Counted from the first letter of the stretch, positions 8,923 through 16,903 are shown. The stretch: DNA of 64,000 bases from Polyangiaceae bacterium UTPRO1 (GCA_002050235.1 MWST01000035.1:211359-275358); one strand, 5' to 3'. Made by a program: numbers and translations. The notes: generated by a model from the letters alone, not told the origin.

Positions 8923-9854
8923 CGGGCTCCTTTCGGTTGGTGGTGTGACCACGGGCCGCCCGGCGGCCAGGTTCCTGCAAAGTGATCGCTCGAGAGAATC
9001 GTCGCGCGCACCGGCCCGAGGAACCCGATGATGCGCTCGCCGACGTCCTCGAACTGCGCCGGAGGTGGAATCAACACCGCGCCTGCCGCGAGATAATACC
9101 GCCAGCGAGTCGCAAGTTCTGGCACGTGATAGAAGGCCGGGGTCAGAGCCCGCGGTGCCTCCGCTGTCCACGGCGTGCGTCGCCGCTCGAAACAGGCGGC
9201 CACCGCGCGGCACAGCGCCGCACCGTCGAAAGTGAATGCGCCGGCAAGCGCCCAAACGTCGTGGAAGTCCTTCATCCGACTGTTCCGGGTGTCGAGCTTG
9301 ACCATGGCCTCGAACTTCTCTGCTACGCTCTGCTCGCGCGGATAGGCACGCAGGCGCGGCGCCGGCAGCGACGAAAGCATAGTCGGATAGATTATCTCCG
9401 CTGGCGTGATCGCGACCGCGTCACCCACGCCGATATCGAGCTGCACCGGTATGCGGGCCTTGCCGAGGAACGCACGGAACCGGGCGCGCTTGCCGGAGTA
9501 TTCCTCCTCGGCCCGGATCGTCTCCACGACCAGTTCGGAGAGATCGAAGCGGAGACCATCTTCGGGACACTCCACTGCACAGATCTCCGTAATCAACGAC
9601 CGGATTGCAGCGTCGTCCGTGGCGCCGGAAGCCAGTACGTCGACGTCGCGGGTCGCCCGGTAGGGATCCGGCATCCAGACTGCGAGCAAGGCGGCGCCCT
9701 TCAGGATGCAGCGATCTCGCGCCGCACAGGCGCCGAGGCGGAAGAGCAGCCGTTCGCCGGCGAAGCGTGCGAGCGTGCGCTCGAACTCCTCGCCGCGTGC
9801 CCTGGCCTGGTTGAGCAGGCGCGCCCGGACCGATGCCGCCACATCGGAGCTCAT
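8919..9854 (-). CDS. abiEii: AbiEii nucleotidyltransferase toxin, intact copy
   Basis: 311 residues. The DNA polymerase beta-like nucleotidyltransferase core is present: LKGAALLAVWM near residue 52 and TRDVDVLA near 68, giving the G-S-like loop and the paired Asp residues. The conserved back half EKFEAMVKLDTRNSRMKDFHD lies near residues 180-200. AbiEii toxins of type IV toxin-antitoxin systems act as nucleotidyltransferases; characterised relatives modify tRNA ends. The start overlaps abiEi by 4 bp (ATGA), and the stop overlaps the DUF262 start in the same way. Length and motifs look complete. Confidence 0.9.
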   Translation of the reverse strand: MSSDVAASVRARLLNQARARGEEFERTLARFAGERLLFRLGACAARDRCILKGAALLAVWMPDPYRATRDVDVLASGATDDAAIRSLITEICAVECPEDGLRFDLSELVVETIRAEEEYSGKRARFRAFLGKARIPVQLDIGVGDAVAITPAEIIYPTMLSSLPAPRLRAYPREQSVAEKFEAMVKLDTRNSRMKDFHDVWALAGAFTFDGAALCRAVAACFERRRTPWTAEAPRALTPAFYHVPELATRWRYYLAAGAVLIPPPAQFEDVGERIIGFLGPVRATILSSDHFAGTWPPGGPWSHHQPKGAR

Positions 9855-10489
9855 ATCAACGTCACATCCAGTGCCGCGCTAAGGCGGCGCGACGGCAGCA
9901 CCTCCGCTACACGTGACAGCTCGGCAATCGTGACCTTGCGCTGCCGGAGCGCATCCTGGAGCGCTTCCATAGCGGTTTCAGGCCCCACGAGGCGCTCGAA
10001 GCGGAAGCAGTCGGCGACGGTGCGCGCCGGAGACGTGATCCGGGCCGCTACGCCCTCGAACTCGGTCTTCTTGACGCCGAACGTCCAGGCCGGCCCGCTG
10101 AAGCGGACGATGCGCAGTCGAAGCTCGCGCAGGTGCGGCGCGCGTGCCTTGTGCGGAATCGCGAGCCAGACCTCGGCCGGCGCCTGCGTGCCGATGCCGT
10201 GAACACGCAGCGCCGAGAGCAGGCACACGATGCTGTTCGGCACGCGCGCGCAGGCCATGGCGAGGGAGTAGTTCTCGGTCAGCTCAGCGTCCGCCACCCG
10301 ATATAGCCCTCGCCCGACCCGTTCGACGGCCCCAGAGCGCAGGAGAGCCGGGAGTTGGTCACGGGTCAGCTCGGCCGCGCCGAGGTCCATGGGTCGGAAG
10401 AATCCTGTGATACCCGCTGCACGCAGCCGGTCGAGCGGCGTGCTTGGCTCGGAGCTGTGGCTGATTTTGTCGGCATTTGATTGTGTCAT
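9851..10489 (-). CDS. abiEi: AbiEi antitoxin/transcriptional repressor, copy 1
   Basis: 212 residues from ATG 10489. An N-terminal winged-helix region is followed by the family core AEVWLAIPHKARAP and SPARTVADCFRFERLVG. AbiEi proteins neutralise AbiEii and bind inverted repeats in their own promoter. Two inverted repeats flank this gene's promoter, one overlapping the start codon. The reading frame is open upstream into the AbiEii remnant at 10583-10846, so an in-frame fused product starting at ATG 10846 is formally possible. The placement of the promoter and operators favours 10489. Confidence 0.88.
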   Translation of the reverse strand: MTQSNADKISHSSEPSTPLDRLRAAGITGFFRPMDLGAAELTRDQLPALLRSGAVERVGRGLYRVADAELTENYSLAMACARVPNSIVCLLSALRVHGIGTQAPAEVWLAIPHKARAPHLRELRLRIVRFSGPAWTFGVKKTEFEGVAARITSPARTVADCFRFERLVGPETAMEALQDALRQRKVTIAELSRVAEVLPSRRLSAALDVTLI

Positions 10490-10497
10490 GCCGACAA
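10467..10497. promoter_or_regulatory. Operator overlapping abiEi-1 start codon
   Basis: Perfect 10-bp inverted repeat TTGTCGGCAT / ATGCCGACAA with an 11-bp spacer. It spans the abiEi start codon and part of the -10 element. It shares the GTCGGCA core with the larger repeat at 10525-10566, so the AbiEi repressor probably binds both. Inferred from family behaviour. Confidence 0.7.
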
Positions 10498-10524
10498 TAT
10501 GCGCCGATCGGATCTTGGAGTCAA
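10496..10524 (-). promoter_or_regulatory. abiEi-1 promoter, apparently leaderless
   Basis: Read on the minus strand: -35 TTGACT (10524-10519), 17-base spacer, -10 CATATT (10501-10496). Only six bases separate the -10 box from the ATG at 10489, so transcription should begin at or next to the start codon. No Shine-Dalgarno sequence is seen. Confidence 0.6.
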
Positions 10525-10566
10525 CGCGAAACGTCGGCACCTGCGCCCGAGTGCCGACGTTTCGCG
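10525..10566. promoter_or_regulatory. 16-bp inverted repeat upstream of abiEi-1 (AbiEi operator)
   Basis: Perfect arms CGCGAAACGTCGGCAC / GTGCCGACGTTTCGCG separated by 10 bases, ending immediately before the -35 box of abiEi-1. The half-site CGAAACGTCGG recurs with one change (CGAAACGCCGG) in the promoter of the second AbiE module at 11461, arguing for a shared repressor-binding sequence. Confidence 0.7.
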
Positions 10567-10582
10567 GCATCTGCGATCTGGC

Positions 10583-10846
10583 GTTCGCACCGGTCGCCTC
10601 CGCTTGGTGCAGATCGAAGAAGTCCTTGATGCGGCTGTTGCGGTCGCCGAGCACCACCATCGCTTCGAACTTCTCCGCCACCACGGCCTCCCGCGGGTAG
10701 ACGAGCAGCTCGGGAGCCGGGAAATCGAGCAAGGTCGGAAAAGTGCAGGTCTGCGGTGCTGGCCATACTGCGTCGGCCACGCCCATGTCGACCTGAAGCG
10801 CGAGGCGCGCGGCGACGGAGGCGGCGAGGTTCGCCTTGCTGCTCAT
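10583..10846 (-). pseudogene. AbiEii toxin remnant with catalytic core deleted
   Basis: ATG 10846 overlaps the abiEi-2 stop (ATGA), exactly where an abiEii gene should start. The product opens like AbiEii (MSSKANLAASVAARL) but jumps straight to the back half (LQVDMGVADAV ... VVAEKFEAMVVLGDRNSRIKDFFDLHQ). Against the intact copy at 8919-9854, about 120 residues are missing, including the whole nucleotidyltransferase motif region, and the C-terminus is lost too. No frameshift is needed, so this is an internal deletion. The frame then reads on into abiEi-1. It should be non-toxic, leaving its AbiEi partner orphaned. Confidence 0.82.
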
Positions 10847-11445
10847 GCAATCGCGTCCAGGTAGGGCTGCATGACCCGCGTGACGCGGCAGATCCGCGCG
10901 AAGCGGGCCAGGTCGGTAGCGCCTCCGCGGTGCTTGCGGGTGAAATCGCGCAGCGCCTCGACGGCGACATCGACGCCGATCTTGTTGCGGTACTTGAAGC
11001 AATCGGCAACCGTCTTGGCAGCGGAATAGACGCGGATCGTGACACCCTCGACGCGATGCTCCTCGACGCCCTCGCTCAGTGCCTCGCCCGAGAAGCGCGC
11101 CACGCGCAGGCGCGGATAATCGAGGCGCGGGCGGCGTGCTTTCTCCGGCAGCGCGATCCAGACCTCCGCCGGGGATTGAGTCGTCAGTCCGTGGAAGCGC
11201 AGTGCGGTCAGCAGGCAGAAGACCGCGTTCGGCACGCGCTTCGCGACCTGTGCCAGCGCGTGCTCAGCCGTGAGCGCATGCTGGGCCGCTACGTAGACGC
11301 CCCTGGATTCTCGCAGGACCAGTCCCTCATCCACCAGGCGAGAGAGCTGCGCCCGAGTGATGCCATAGGTCTCGAGATCCCTGGGGCGGGTAAGCCCTTT
11401 CCTCTCGATCAGCTGCAGTGCTCGCTCCCTGTTCGCCTGTGACAT
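10843..11445 (-). CDS. abiEi: AbiEi antitoxin/repressor, copy 2 (orphan)
   Basis: 200 residues from ATG 11445. N-terminal winged helix (ERKGLTRPRDLETYGITRAQLSRL), then the AbiEi signature AEVWIALPEKARRPRL and AAKTVADCFKYRNKIG. It is recognisably related to copy 1 but clearly diverged, so the two modules are not a recent duplication. Its toxin partner is the deleted remnant just downstream. With the half-site shared between promoters, this orphan may now help repress or neutralise the other module. Confidence 0.88.
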   Translation of the reverse strand: MSQANRERALQLIERKGLTRPRDLETYGITRAQLSRLVDEGLVLRESRGVYVAAQHALTAEHALAQVAKRVPNAVFCLLTALRFHGLTTQSPAEVWIALPEKARRPRLDYPRLRVARFSGEALSEGVEEHRVEGVTIRVYSAAKTVADCFKYRNKIGVDVAVEALRDFTRKHRGGATDLARFARICRVTRVMQPYLDAIA

Positions 11446-11454
11446 TGTCGATGG

Positions 11455-11498
11455 ATGATACGAAACGCCGGGTGTTGAACACAAGTCCCGACGTTTTG
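11455..11498 (-). promoter_or_regulatory. abiEi-2 promoter with overlapping operator
   Basis: On the minus strand: -35 TTGTGT (11484-11479), 18-base spacer, -10 TATCAT (11460-11455), nine bases before the ATG at 11445. An inverted repeat CGAAACGCCGGG / CCCGACGTTTTG (10 of 12 pairs, 11461-11498) brackets the promoter, and a smaller palindrome GTGTTGAACAC lies at its centre (11472-11482). This geometry fits autorepression by AbiEi and a leaderless or nearly leaderless transcript. Confidence 0.6.
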
Positions 11499-11519
11499 GA
11501 GCCGATGGCCCTGGCGCTA

Positions 11520-13676
11520 TCAGTCGGCTCGGCCTCCCGTCACCTCTGCCAGCATCCGCACGATGTCTTTCTCGATCGCCCGGATGTCGGCCTCGATCTC
11601 CTCCAGAGGCCGGGGCGGCGTGTAGCGGTAAAAGTAGCGGTTGAAGTTGATCTCGTAGCCGATGAGGCCGACGCGGCCGTCCTTCGAATCGCACTTGGTC
11701 GTGTCGATCCAGGCGTCCGGGACGTGGGGCGTCACCTCGCGGTCGAAGAAGGCGCGGACGCTGGCGGGCACCCCCTCGGCGTCGGCCGGGTCGTCGCCGG
11801 CGGGGAGCGGCACGCTCTCAGTGTCGCGCAGCTCGGGATCGGGCTCGGGGTTGCCGTCCCTGTCGCGGCAGATCGCGGCCGTCTCGTCGCGCTCGGCGAG
11901 CGCGGACAGGATCGCCTTGCGGGCCGGCGCCGGGAGCTTCAGACGCGCCTTCCGGACGGCGGCATCCAGCGCCTCCTCGAACTCGTTGCGGTCCGTGAAC
12001 AGCGTTCCCGGGAGCCCGTGCAGAAGTGCGCGAATTGCCGCCTGCAGCTCGCGGCCCTCGGCCTCCTCCTTCGCACCCGCCGCACCCTTTTTCCTGGACT
12101 GCGCAAGCGACTGAAAGCTCCTTTCCTCTTCGAGCCGCGCGATACGCTCGGCGCTAGCCTGGAAATTGAGGCGCAGAGGACGCTCGACGGTGATCTTGCG
12201 GAAGCCGAAGTGGGTGGTCGGGAAGACGCGGCTCACGACGACCTCTTCTTCCTTGCCGTCCTTGGTGATCCGGCGCGTCTCGCCATCCCTGAACGCGCCG
12301 AGGAGCGTGACGATGTCCTGCGCCTTCTCCGGCGGGATTTCGCGCCGCTTGTCGCCGAGGCTCTTGCGCATCGGCACCCAGAACGAGGTGGCGTCGATGA
12401 GCTGCACCTTGCCCCTGCGGGCCGCCGCCTTGCGGTTGGTGACCACCCAGACGTAGGTGGCGATGCCGGTGTTGTAGAAGAGCTGCTCGGGGAGCGCGAT
12501 CAGAGCTTCGAGCAGGTCGTGCTCGAGGATGAAGCGGCGAATCTCGCTCTCGCCGCTGCCGGCGTCGCCGGTGAAGAGCGGCGAGCCGTTCATGATGATG
12601 GCGATGCGCGAGCCGCCTTCCTTCGGCGCCTTGGCGTGCGCCAGCATGTGCAGGAGAAAAAGGAGCTGGCCGTCGCTGATCCGCGGCAGCCCGGGAGCGA
12701 AGCGGCCCGATGCGCCGCGCTCGTGCTCGGCGCGCACGGCGTCCTCGTCGCGCTTCCAGTCCTTGCCGTACGGGGGATTGGCGATCAGGTAATCGAAGCT
12801 TCGGCCGGCGTGCCGGTCGTTGGAGAGCACGCTGCCGTAGGCGATGTTGTCGGCGTCGCGCCCGGTCGGGTCCTTCATGAAGAGGTCCGATTTCGAAACC
12901 GCCCAGGTCTCCGGGTTCACCTCCTGGCCGAAGAGGTGGATCTCCGCGTCCGGGTTGATCGCCGGCTGCAGCAGCTCGCCGTTCCTGCGCAGGCCGACGG
13001 TGACGTGCTCCTTGGTGATCATGAGCATGCCGCCCGAGCCGCAGCAGGGATCGTAGACCGTGCAGACGATTCCCTGGCGCCGGATGCGATCGGCGTCGCC
13101 GGCCAGCATCAGGTCCACCATCAGGTGCACCACGTCGCGGGGCGTGAAGTGCTCGCCGGGGTTCTCGTTCAGCGCTTCGTTGAACTTGCGGATCAGCTCC
13201 TCGAAGATCGTGCCCATCGTCGGGTTGTCGATCCGGTCCGGGTGCAGGTCCACGTTCTTGAACCGTTCGAGCACCTGGAAGAGAAGTCCGGCCTCGTCGA
13301 GCTTCGAGATCGTGTTGTCGAAGTCGAACTTCTCGAGCACCTCGCGCATGTTCGGGCTGAACCCGGCGATGTAGTTGCGCAGGTTGGCCGCAAGGTGTGG
13401 GGCATCGGCGAGCAGCTTCGCGAAGTCGTAGCGGGAGGTGTTGTAGAAGGCGAAGCCGGAGGCGCGCCGCAGCTGGGCGTCGAGATCCTCGAGCCCCTTG
13501 CCCTTGAGCTGGCCCTGGCGCTCGAGAACCTTCGTCTTCGTCTCGGCGAGCACGCAGTCGAGCCGGCGCAGCACCGTGAGCGGCAGGATGACGTCCTGGT
13601 ACTTGCCGCGCTTGAAGGTGTCGCGGATCAGGTCGGCGACGCCCCAGAGGAAGCTCACGATCTCGCTGTGGTTCAC
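11520..13676 (-). CDS. hsdM: Type I restriction-modification methyltransferase HsdM
   Basis: 718 residues from GTG 13676, with a strong AGGAGGTGAGAGA ribosome site. The N-terminal HsdM_N helical domain is followed by the N6-adenine methyltransferase core: DPCCGSGGM (SAM binding) near residue 209 and NPPYG (catalytic) near 299. The long C-terminal region includes a predicted helical segment (RIARLEEERSFQSLAQ) and ends EEIEADIRAIEKDIVRMLAEV, typical of large HsdM variants. It is the first gene of the island. HsdS lies 4.5 kb downstream, separated by AbiE and GmrSD-like genes, an unusually interrupted hsdM-hsdS order. Confidence 0.95.
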   Translation of the reverse strand: MNHSEIVSFLWGVADLIRDTFKRGKYQDVILPLTVLRRLDCVLAETKTKVLERQGQLKGKGLEDLDAQLRRASGFAFYNTSRYDFAKLLADAPHLAANLRNYIAGFSPNMREVLEKFDFDNTISKLDEAGLLFQVLERFKNVDLHPDRIDNPTMGTIFEELIRKFNEALNENPGEHFTPRDVVHLMVDLMLAGDADRIRRQGIVCTVYDPCCGSGGMLMITKEHVTVGLRRNGELLQPAINPDAEIHLFGQEVNPETWAVSKSDLFMKDPTGRDADNIAYGSVLSNDRHAGRSFDYLIANPPYGKDWKRDEDAVRAEHERGASGRFAPGLPRISDGQLLFLLHMLAHAKAPKEGGSRIAIIMNGSPLFTGDAGSGESEIRRFILEHDLLEALIALPEQLFYNTGIATYVWVVTNRKAAARRGKVQLIDATSFWVPMRKSLGDKRREIPPEKAQDIVTLLGAFRDGETRRITKDGKEEEVVVSRVFPTTHFGFRKITVERPLRLNFQASAERIARLEEERSFQSLAQSRKKGAAGAKEEAEGRELQAAIRALLHGLPGTLFTDRNEFEEALDAAVRKARLKLPAPARKAILSALAERDETAAICRDRDGNPEPDPELRDTESVPLPAGDDPADAEGVPASVRAFFDREVTPHVPDAWIDTTKCDSKDGRVGLIGYEINFNRYFYRYTPPRPLEEIEADIRAIEKDIVRMLAEVTGGRAD

Positions 13677-13743
13677 TCTCTCACCTCCTGAGGAGTAGCG
13701 GCTGCTCCGTGACGCGACACCTCTACCGCACCCGCTCGACTCC

Positions 13744-15117
13744 TCAGCGGGGGTCGATGCGGTATACCGTGCCGGTGAGATCGACGACGTAGAGCTCGCC
13801 GTCGAGATCCTCGCCGAAAGAGGACAGGGCCTGGATCGTCGCGCTCGATCCGAGCGCCGCGGTGAGCTCGACCTGGCTCACCGCCGCACGGCCGTTCCAC
13901 ACGAACGACCGCACGCGGCCGCTGCAGAAGTCGCCGTAGAGGTAGCGGCCGGCGAGCTCCGGGAGCGCCTGGCCGCGATAGACGTAGCCGCCGATCACCG
14001 AACAGTCGTCACGATCGCTGCCGCTGGAGTGCGGATAGGCGACGGCAGGGAAGGTAATGCCGGTCGTGTCGCAAGCGTTCGGCGGCGCGAAGCAGGCAAA
14101 GCCCTCGGTCACGTTCCAGCCGTAGTTCCGGCCGCCTTGGCCGCGGGGCTCGACGTCGACCTCCTCGAAGCCGCTCTGGCCGACGTCGCCGATGTAGAGG
14201 TCTCCGGTCAGGTGGTCGAAGCTGAAGCGGAAGGGATTGCGCAGGCCGTAGTCCCAGACGTCGGGATCGGCGCCGGCGAGGTTGCCGGGCGGCGGCGCCG
14301 CGGAGTCGACATCGAGGCGGAGGATCTTGCCGAGCTTGCTCAGGAGGTTCTGGCCGTTCTTGCTGGGGTCGCCGGCCCCGCCGCCGTCGCCGAGCCCGGC
14401 GTAGAGGAACCCGTCGGCACCGAAGGCGATCATGCCGCCGTTGTGGTTGGCGGCCGGCTGCGCGATCCGCCGCAGGACGGCGACTGCATCCGGCGCGGCG
14501 GCCGTCGCATCGTCGCCGCGCCGCCTGTATTCGGCGATCACGGTGGCGCCGTCGGTATCCGTGTAATCGACGAAGAGGCGCCCGTTTTCCGCGTAGGCCG
14601 GATGGAAGGCGAGCCCCAGGAGCCCCTGCTCGCCGCCCTTGCTGGTGAGCGCGCTCAGGTCGAGAAACGGGCGGTCGCGGAGCACTCCGTTCTCGACGAC
14701 GCGCACCCGACCCGGTTTCTCGACGATATAGAGGCGCCCGCGGTCTCCGGGAGCGCCGAGGGCGAAGAGCGGTTCGTCGAGGCCGGTCGCTACCGGCGTG
14801 AGGCCGGCGGCCGGGACGAGCGGACACGCCGTGAACGTCGGCAGCCCGGCCGCGAGTCTTAGAACGTTGACGCCGTCGCTCACGCTGACGACGCCGTTGC
14901 CGTCGAGATCGCAGAGCGCCGTCTCGCAACGGCCGGCTATCCCCGCGGCCGCCTGCAGCGCCAGCACGCCGTCGCTCACGCTGACGACGCCGCTGCGGTC
15001 GGCGTCGCCGCAGCGCTGCGTGGCTGCGACCGCCGCGTCGGCAATGGCCGCAACGACGATCGCCGCCGCGCAGGTGATCACGGTGGCCCAAGCGACCCGA
15101 AACGACGCTGCGAACAT
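13744..15117 (-). CDS. PQQ-dependent sugar dehydrogenase with N-terminal dockerin-type repeats
   Basis: 457 residues, exported: residues 1-32 form a signal peptide (VAWATVITCAAAIVVAAIA). Residues about 35-95 carry two dockerin-like calcium loops (CGDADRSGVVSVSDGVLAL and CDLDGNGVVSVSDGVNVL). The rest is a glucose/sorbosone dehydrogenase beta-propeller, with VEKPGRVRVV, LGLAFHP, NHNGGMIAFGADGFLYAGLGDGG and YGLRNPFRFSFD. These soluble quinoproteins oxidise sugars in the periplasm or outside the cell. The substrate cannot be told. ATG 15117 has a GGGGAG ribosome site that is part of an inverted repeat. Confidence 0.88.
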   Translation of the reverse strand: MFAASFRVAWATVITCAAAIVVAAIADAAVAATQRCGDADRSGVVSVSDGVLALQAAAGIAGRCETALCDLDGNGVVSVSDGVNVLRLAAGLPTFTACPLVPAAGLTPVATGLDEPLFALGAPGDRGRLYIVEKPGRVRVVENGVLRDRPFLDLSALTSKGGEQGLLGLAFHPAYAENGRLFVDYTDTDGATVIAEYRRRGDDATAAAPDAVAVLRRIAQPAANHNGGMIAFGADGFLYAGLGDGGGAGDPSKNGQNLLSKLGKILRLDVDSAAPPPGNLAGADPDVWDYGLRNPFRFSFDHLTGDLYIGDVGQSGFEEVDVEPRGQGGRNYGWNVTEGFACFAPPNACDTTGITFPAVAYPHSSGSDRDDCSVIGGYVYRGQALPELAGRYLYGDFCSGRVRSFVWNGRAAVSQVELTAALGSSATIQALSSFGEDLDGELYVVDLTGTVYRIDPR

Positions 15118-15121
15118 GGAC

Positions 15122-15160
15122 GCTCCCCGGCGCCATCATGCCGGCATAGGCCCGGGGAGC
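15122..15160 (-). promoter_or_regulatory. Hairpin overlapping the ribosome site of the PQQ dehydrogenase gene
   Basis: Arms GCTCCCCGG / CCGGGGAGC (9 bp perfect) surround a nested palindrome ATGCCGGCAT. On the minus-strand transcript the start-proximal arm contains the GGGGAG ribosome site, so folding would hide it. It may control translation, or the outer pairs may be incidental in GC-rich DNA. Confidence 0.4.
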
Positions 15161-15251
15161 AAGCCCGAGGCAGGCAGCTCTGCGCCGCCGCCAGTCCGCA
15201 GCCGGCGCCTTGACCGTCGCATCACTGCGCAAGTACGGTCGGCGCCGTCCA

Positions 15252-16166
15252 ATGGAGAGCACCGACAAGCCGCGCGTCGGCTGGATCGGAACCGGCATCA
15301 TGGGAGCGGCGATGTGCGGGCACCTGATGGCCGCCGGCCACGCCGCAACCGTGTTCACTCGCACCCGCAGCCGGGCCGAGCCGCTGCTGCAGCGGGGCGC
15401 CGCCTGGGCCGAAACGCCTGCCGCGGTCGCCGCCGCTGCCGACGTCGTGTTCACGATGGTCGGCTATCCGGCGGACGTGCGCGCGGTCGTGCTCGGGGCC
15501 ACGGGCGTGCTCGCCGGGGCGCGCGCCGGCACGATCCTCGTCGACATGTCCACTAGCGAGCCTTCCCTCGCCCGCGAGATCGACGCTGCGGCGCGCGCCC
15601 GCGGCGTCGCGGCGCTCGACGCCCCGGTCTCCGGCGGCGACGTCGGCGCCCGCGAGGCACGGCTCTCGATCATGGTCGGCGGCGACGCCGACACGTTCGC
15701 GCGCGTCCGACCGCTCCTGGCGCTCATGGGGAAGACGATCGTCCTGCAGGGTCCCGCGGGATCCGGCCAGCACACGAAGATGGTGAACCAGATCCTGGTC
15801 GCGAGCAGCATGATCGGCGTCTGCGAGGGACTCCTGTATGCACGAAGGGCGGGCCTCGACGTCCCGACCGTCCTCGCCTCGGTGGCGGGCGGCGCCGCGG
15901 GCTCCTGGTCGCTCGCCAACTACGTTCCCCGCATCGAGCGCGGCGACCTCGAGCCGGGATTCATGATCGAGCATTTCGTGAAGGACATGAAGATCGCCCT
16001 CGCCGAGTCGCGCCGCATGGGGTTGACGCTGCCGGGGCTCGACCTCGCCGAGCGACTGTACGCGCGCCTCGTCGACGCCGGCCACGGACGCAAAGGCATC
16101 CAGGCGCTGCTGCTGGCGCTCGAGCAGCTTGGAGACGGCGCGGATCTGGGACCGCGACTCACTTGA
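15252..16166 (+). CDS. NAD-binding beta-hydroxyacid dehydrogenase (3-hydroxyisobutyrate dehydrogenase family)
   Basis: 304 residues. The N-terminal Rossmann motif GWIGTGIMGAAMCGHL is followed by FTRTRSRAEPL. The family signature DAPVSGGDVGAREARL lies near residue 120, and the catalytic Lys is in HTKMVNQIL near residue 176. The usual helical C-terminal domain carries KDMKIALAESRRMG. These enzymes oxidise or reduce small beta-hydroxyacids such as 3-hydroxyisobutyrate or tartronate semialdehyde, and related ones reduce succinic semialdehyde. Neighbours do not fix the substrate. ATG 15252 fits the start of the family; an in-frame upstream start at 15210 would add a basic tail with no homology. 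Confidence 0.9.
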   Translation: MESTDKPRVGWIGTGIMGAAMCGHLMAAGHAATVFTRTRSRAEPLLQRGAAWAETPAAVAAAADVVFTMVGYPADVRAVVLGATGVLAGARAGTILVDMSTSEPSLAREIDAAARARGVAALDAPVSGGDVGAREARLSIMVGGDADTFARVRPLLALMGKTIVLQGPAGSGQHTKMVNQILVASSMIGVCEGLLYARRAGLDVPTVLASVAGGAAGSWSLANYVPRIERGDLEPGFMIEHFVKDMKIALAESRRMGLTLPGLDLAERLYARLVDAGHGRKGIQALLLALEQLGDGADLGPRLT

Positions 16167-16198
16167 AGGTGCGGACGTCTTCGCGCTAGAGCGCGCAC

Positions 16199-16903
16199 GT
16201 GCGCGGATCTTCCCGTCTCGGAGCCTTCGCCGCCGTCGCGGTCGTCGCGCTCCTCGCCGTCGCCCTGCTGCTACGCCGCGTGAACGCCGATCGGGCGCGC
16301 CAGCGCGCTGCCGTGGTCGCGACGGTGCCAACCGCAGCCTCACCGGCCGCACCGCAGGCGCGCCGCACGCCCGTCTGGCAGCCGGACGCGAACGACAACG
16401 AACCGTCGCAGGATCTCGCCTACAAAGCCGATCCGCTCTCGCCGATGACCGATCCCGCTGAAGAATGGGCGCGCATCGACTTCAGCGAGATGCGTCGCGC
16501 CCTCCCCGACAACCTCTATTGGAAGATGGCGTTCCCGACCAAGGACCAGGAGCTGATCGACGAGCGCGCGCGCATCCGTGAGCAGTGGAATGCCGAGTAC
16601 GGCAAGGTAATCTCGAACACCGCGAGCGACGAAGAGATCGACGCCTTCTACGACGAGCAGCAGCGGATCTCCGAGGACTACCTGGAGTGGCTCGTCTACC
16701 TGGCCGAGCACTACGGGAACCTCGTACCGCGCTCGGCGATCGGCGGCCTGAAGCTCGCCGCCGAGATGCACCTGGCGCGGCTCGAAGAGATCCCGCGCAA
16801 GATGGCGGAGGCCAAGGAACGCCACGCCGCGCACGAGCGCGAGCGGCGCGCCTGGCTGGAGCAGCAGCAGCAGTTCGCCACCCCGGCCCCTCCCGGCCCG
16901 TGA
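16199..16903 (+). CDS. Hypothetical membrane-anchored protein
   Basis: 234 residues from GTG 16199. One N-terminal membrane segment (LGAFAAVAVVALLAVALLL) is followed by an Ala/Pro/Arg-rich linker to about residue 65. A mainly helical acidic domain follows (DFSEMRRALPDNLYWKMAFP ... AEYGKVISN ... DAFYDEQQRISEDYLEW), then a charged Arg/Glu-rich tail (AKERHAAHERERRAW). The most likely location is the periplasmic face of the inner membrane. No family recognised; it starts 32 bases after the dehydrogenase and may be cotranscribed. Confidence 0.65.
   Translation: MRGSSRLGAFAAVAVVALLAVALLLRRVNADRARQRAAVVATVPTAASPAAPQARRTPVWQPDANDNEPSQDLAYKADPLSPMTDPAEEWARIDFSEMRRALPDNLYWKMAFPTKDQELIDERARIREQWNAEYGKVISNTASDEEIDAFYDEQQRISEDYLEWLVYLAEHYGNLVPRSAIGGLKLAAEMHLARLEEIPRKMAEAKERHAAHERERRAWLEQQQQFATPAPPGP

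Noticed and set aside
9852..10846. AbiEii remnant plus AbiEi-1 as one natural fusion protein
   Set aside because: The joined part is promoter/operator sequence and the remnant lacks the catalytic core. A separate promoter sits right before ATG 10489, so two units are more likely, though the open frame is noted as a finding.
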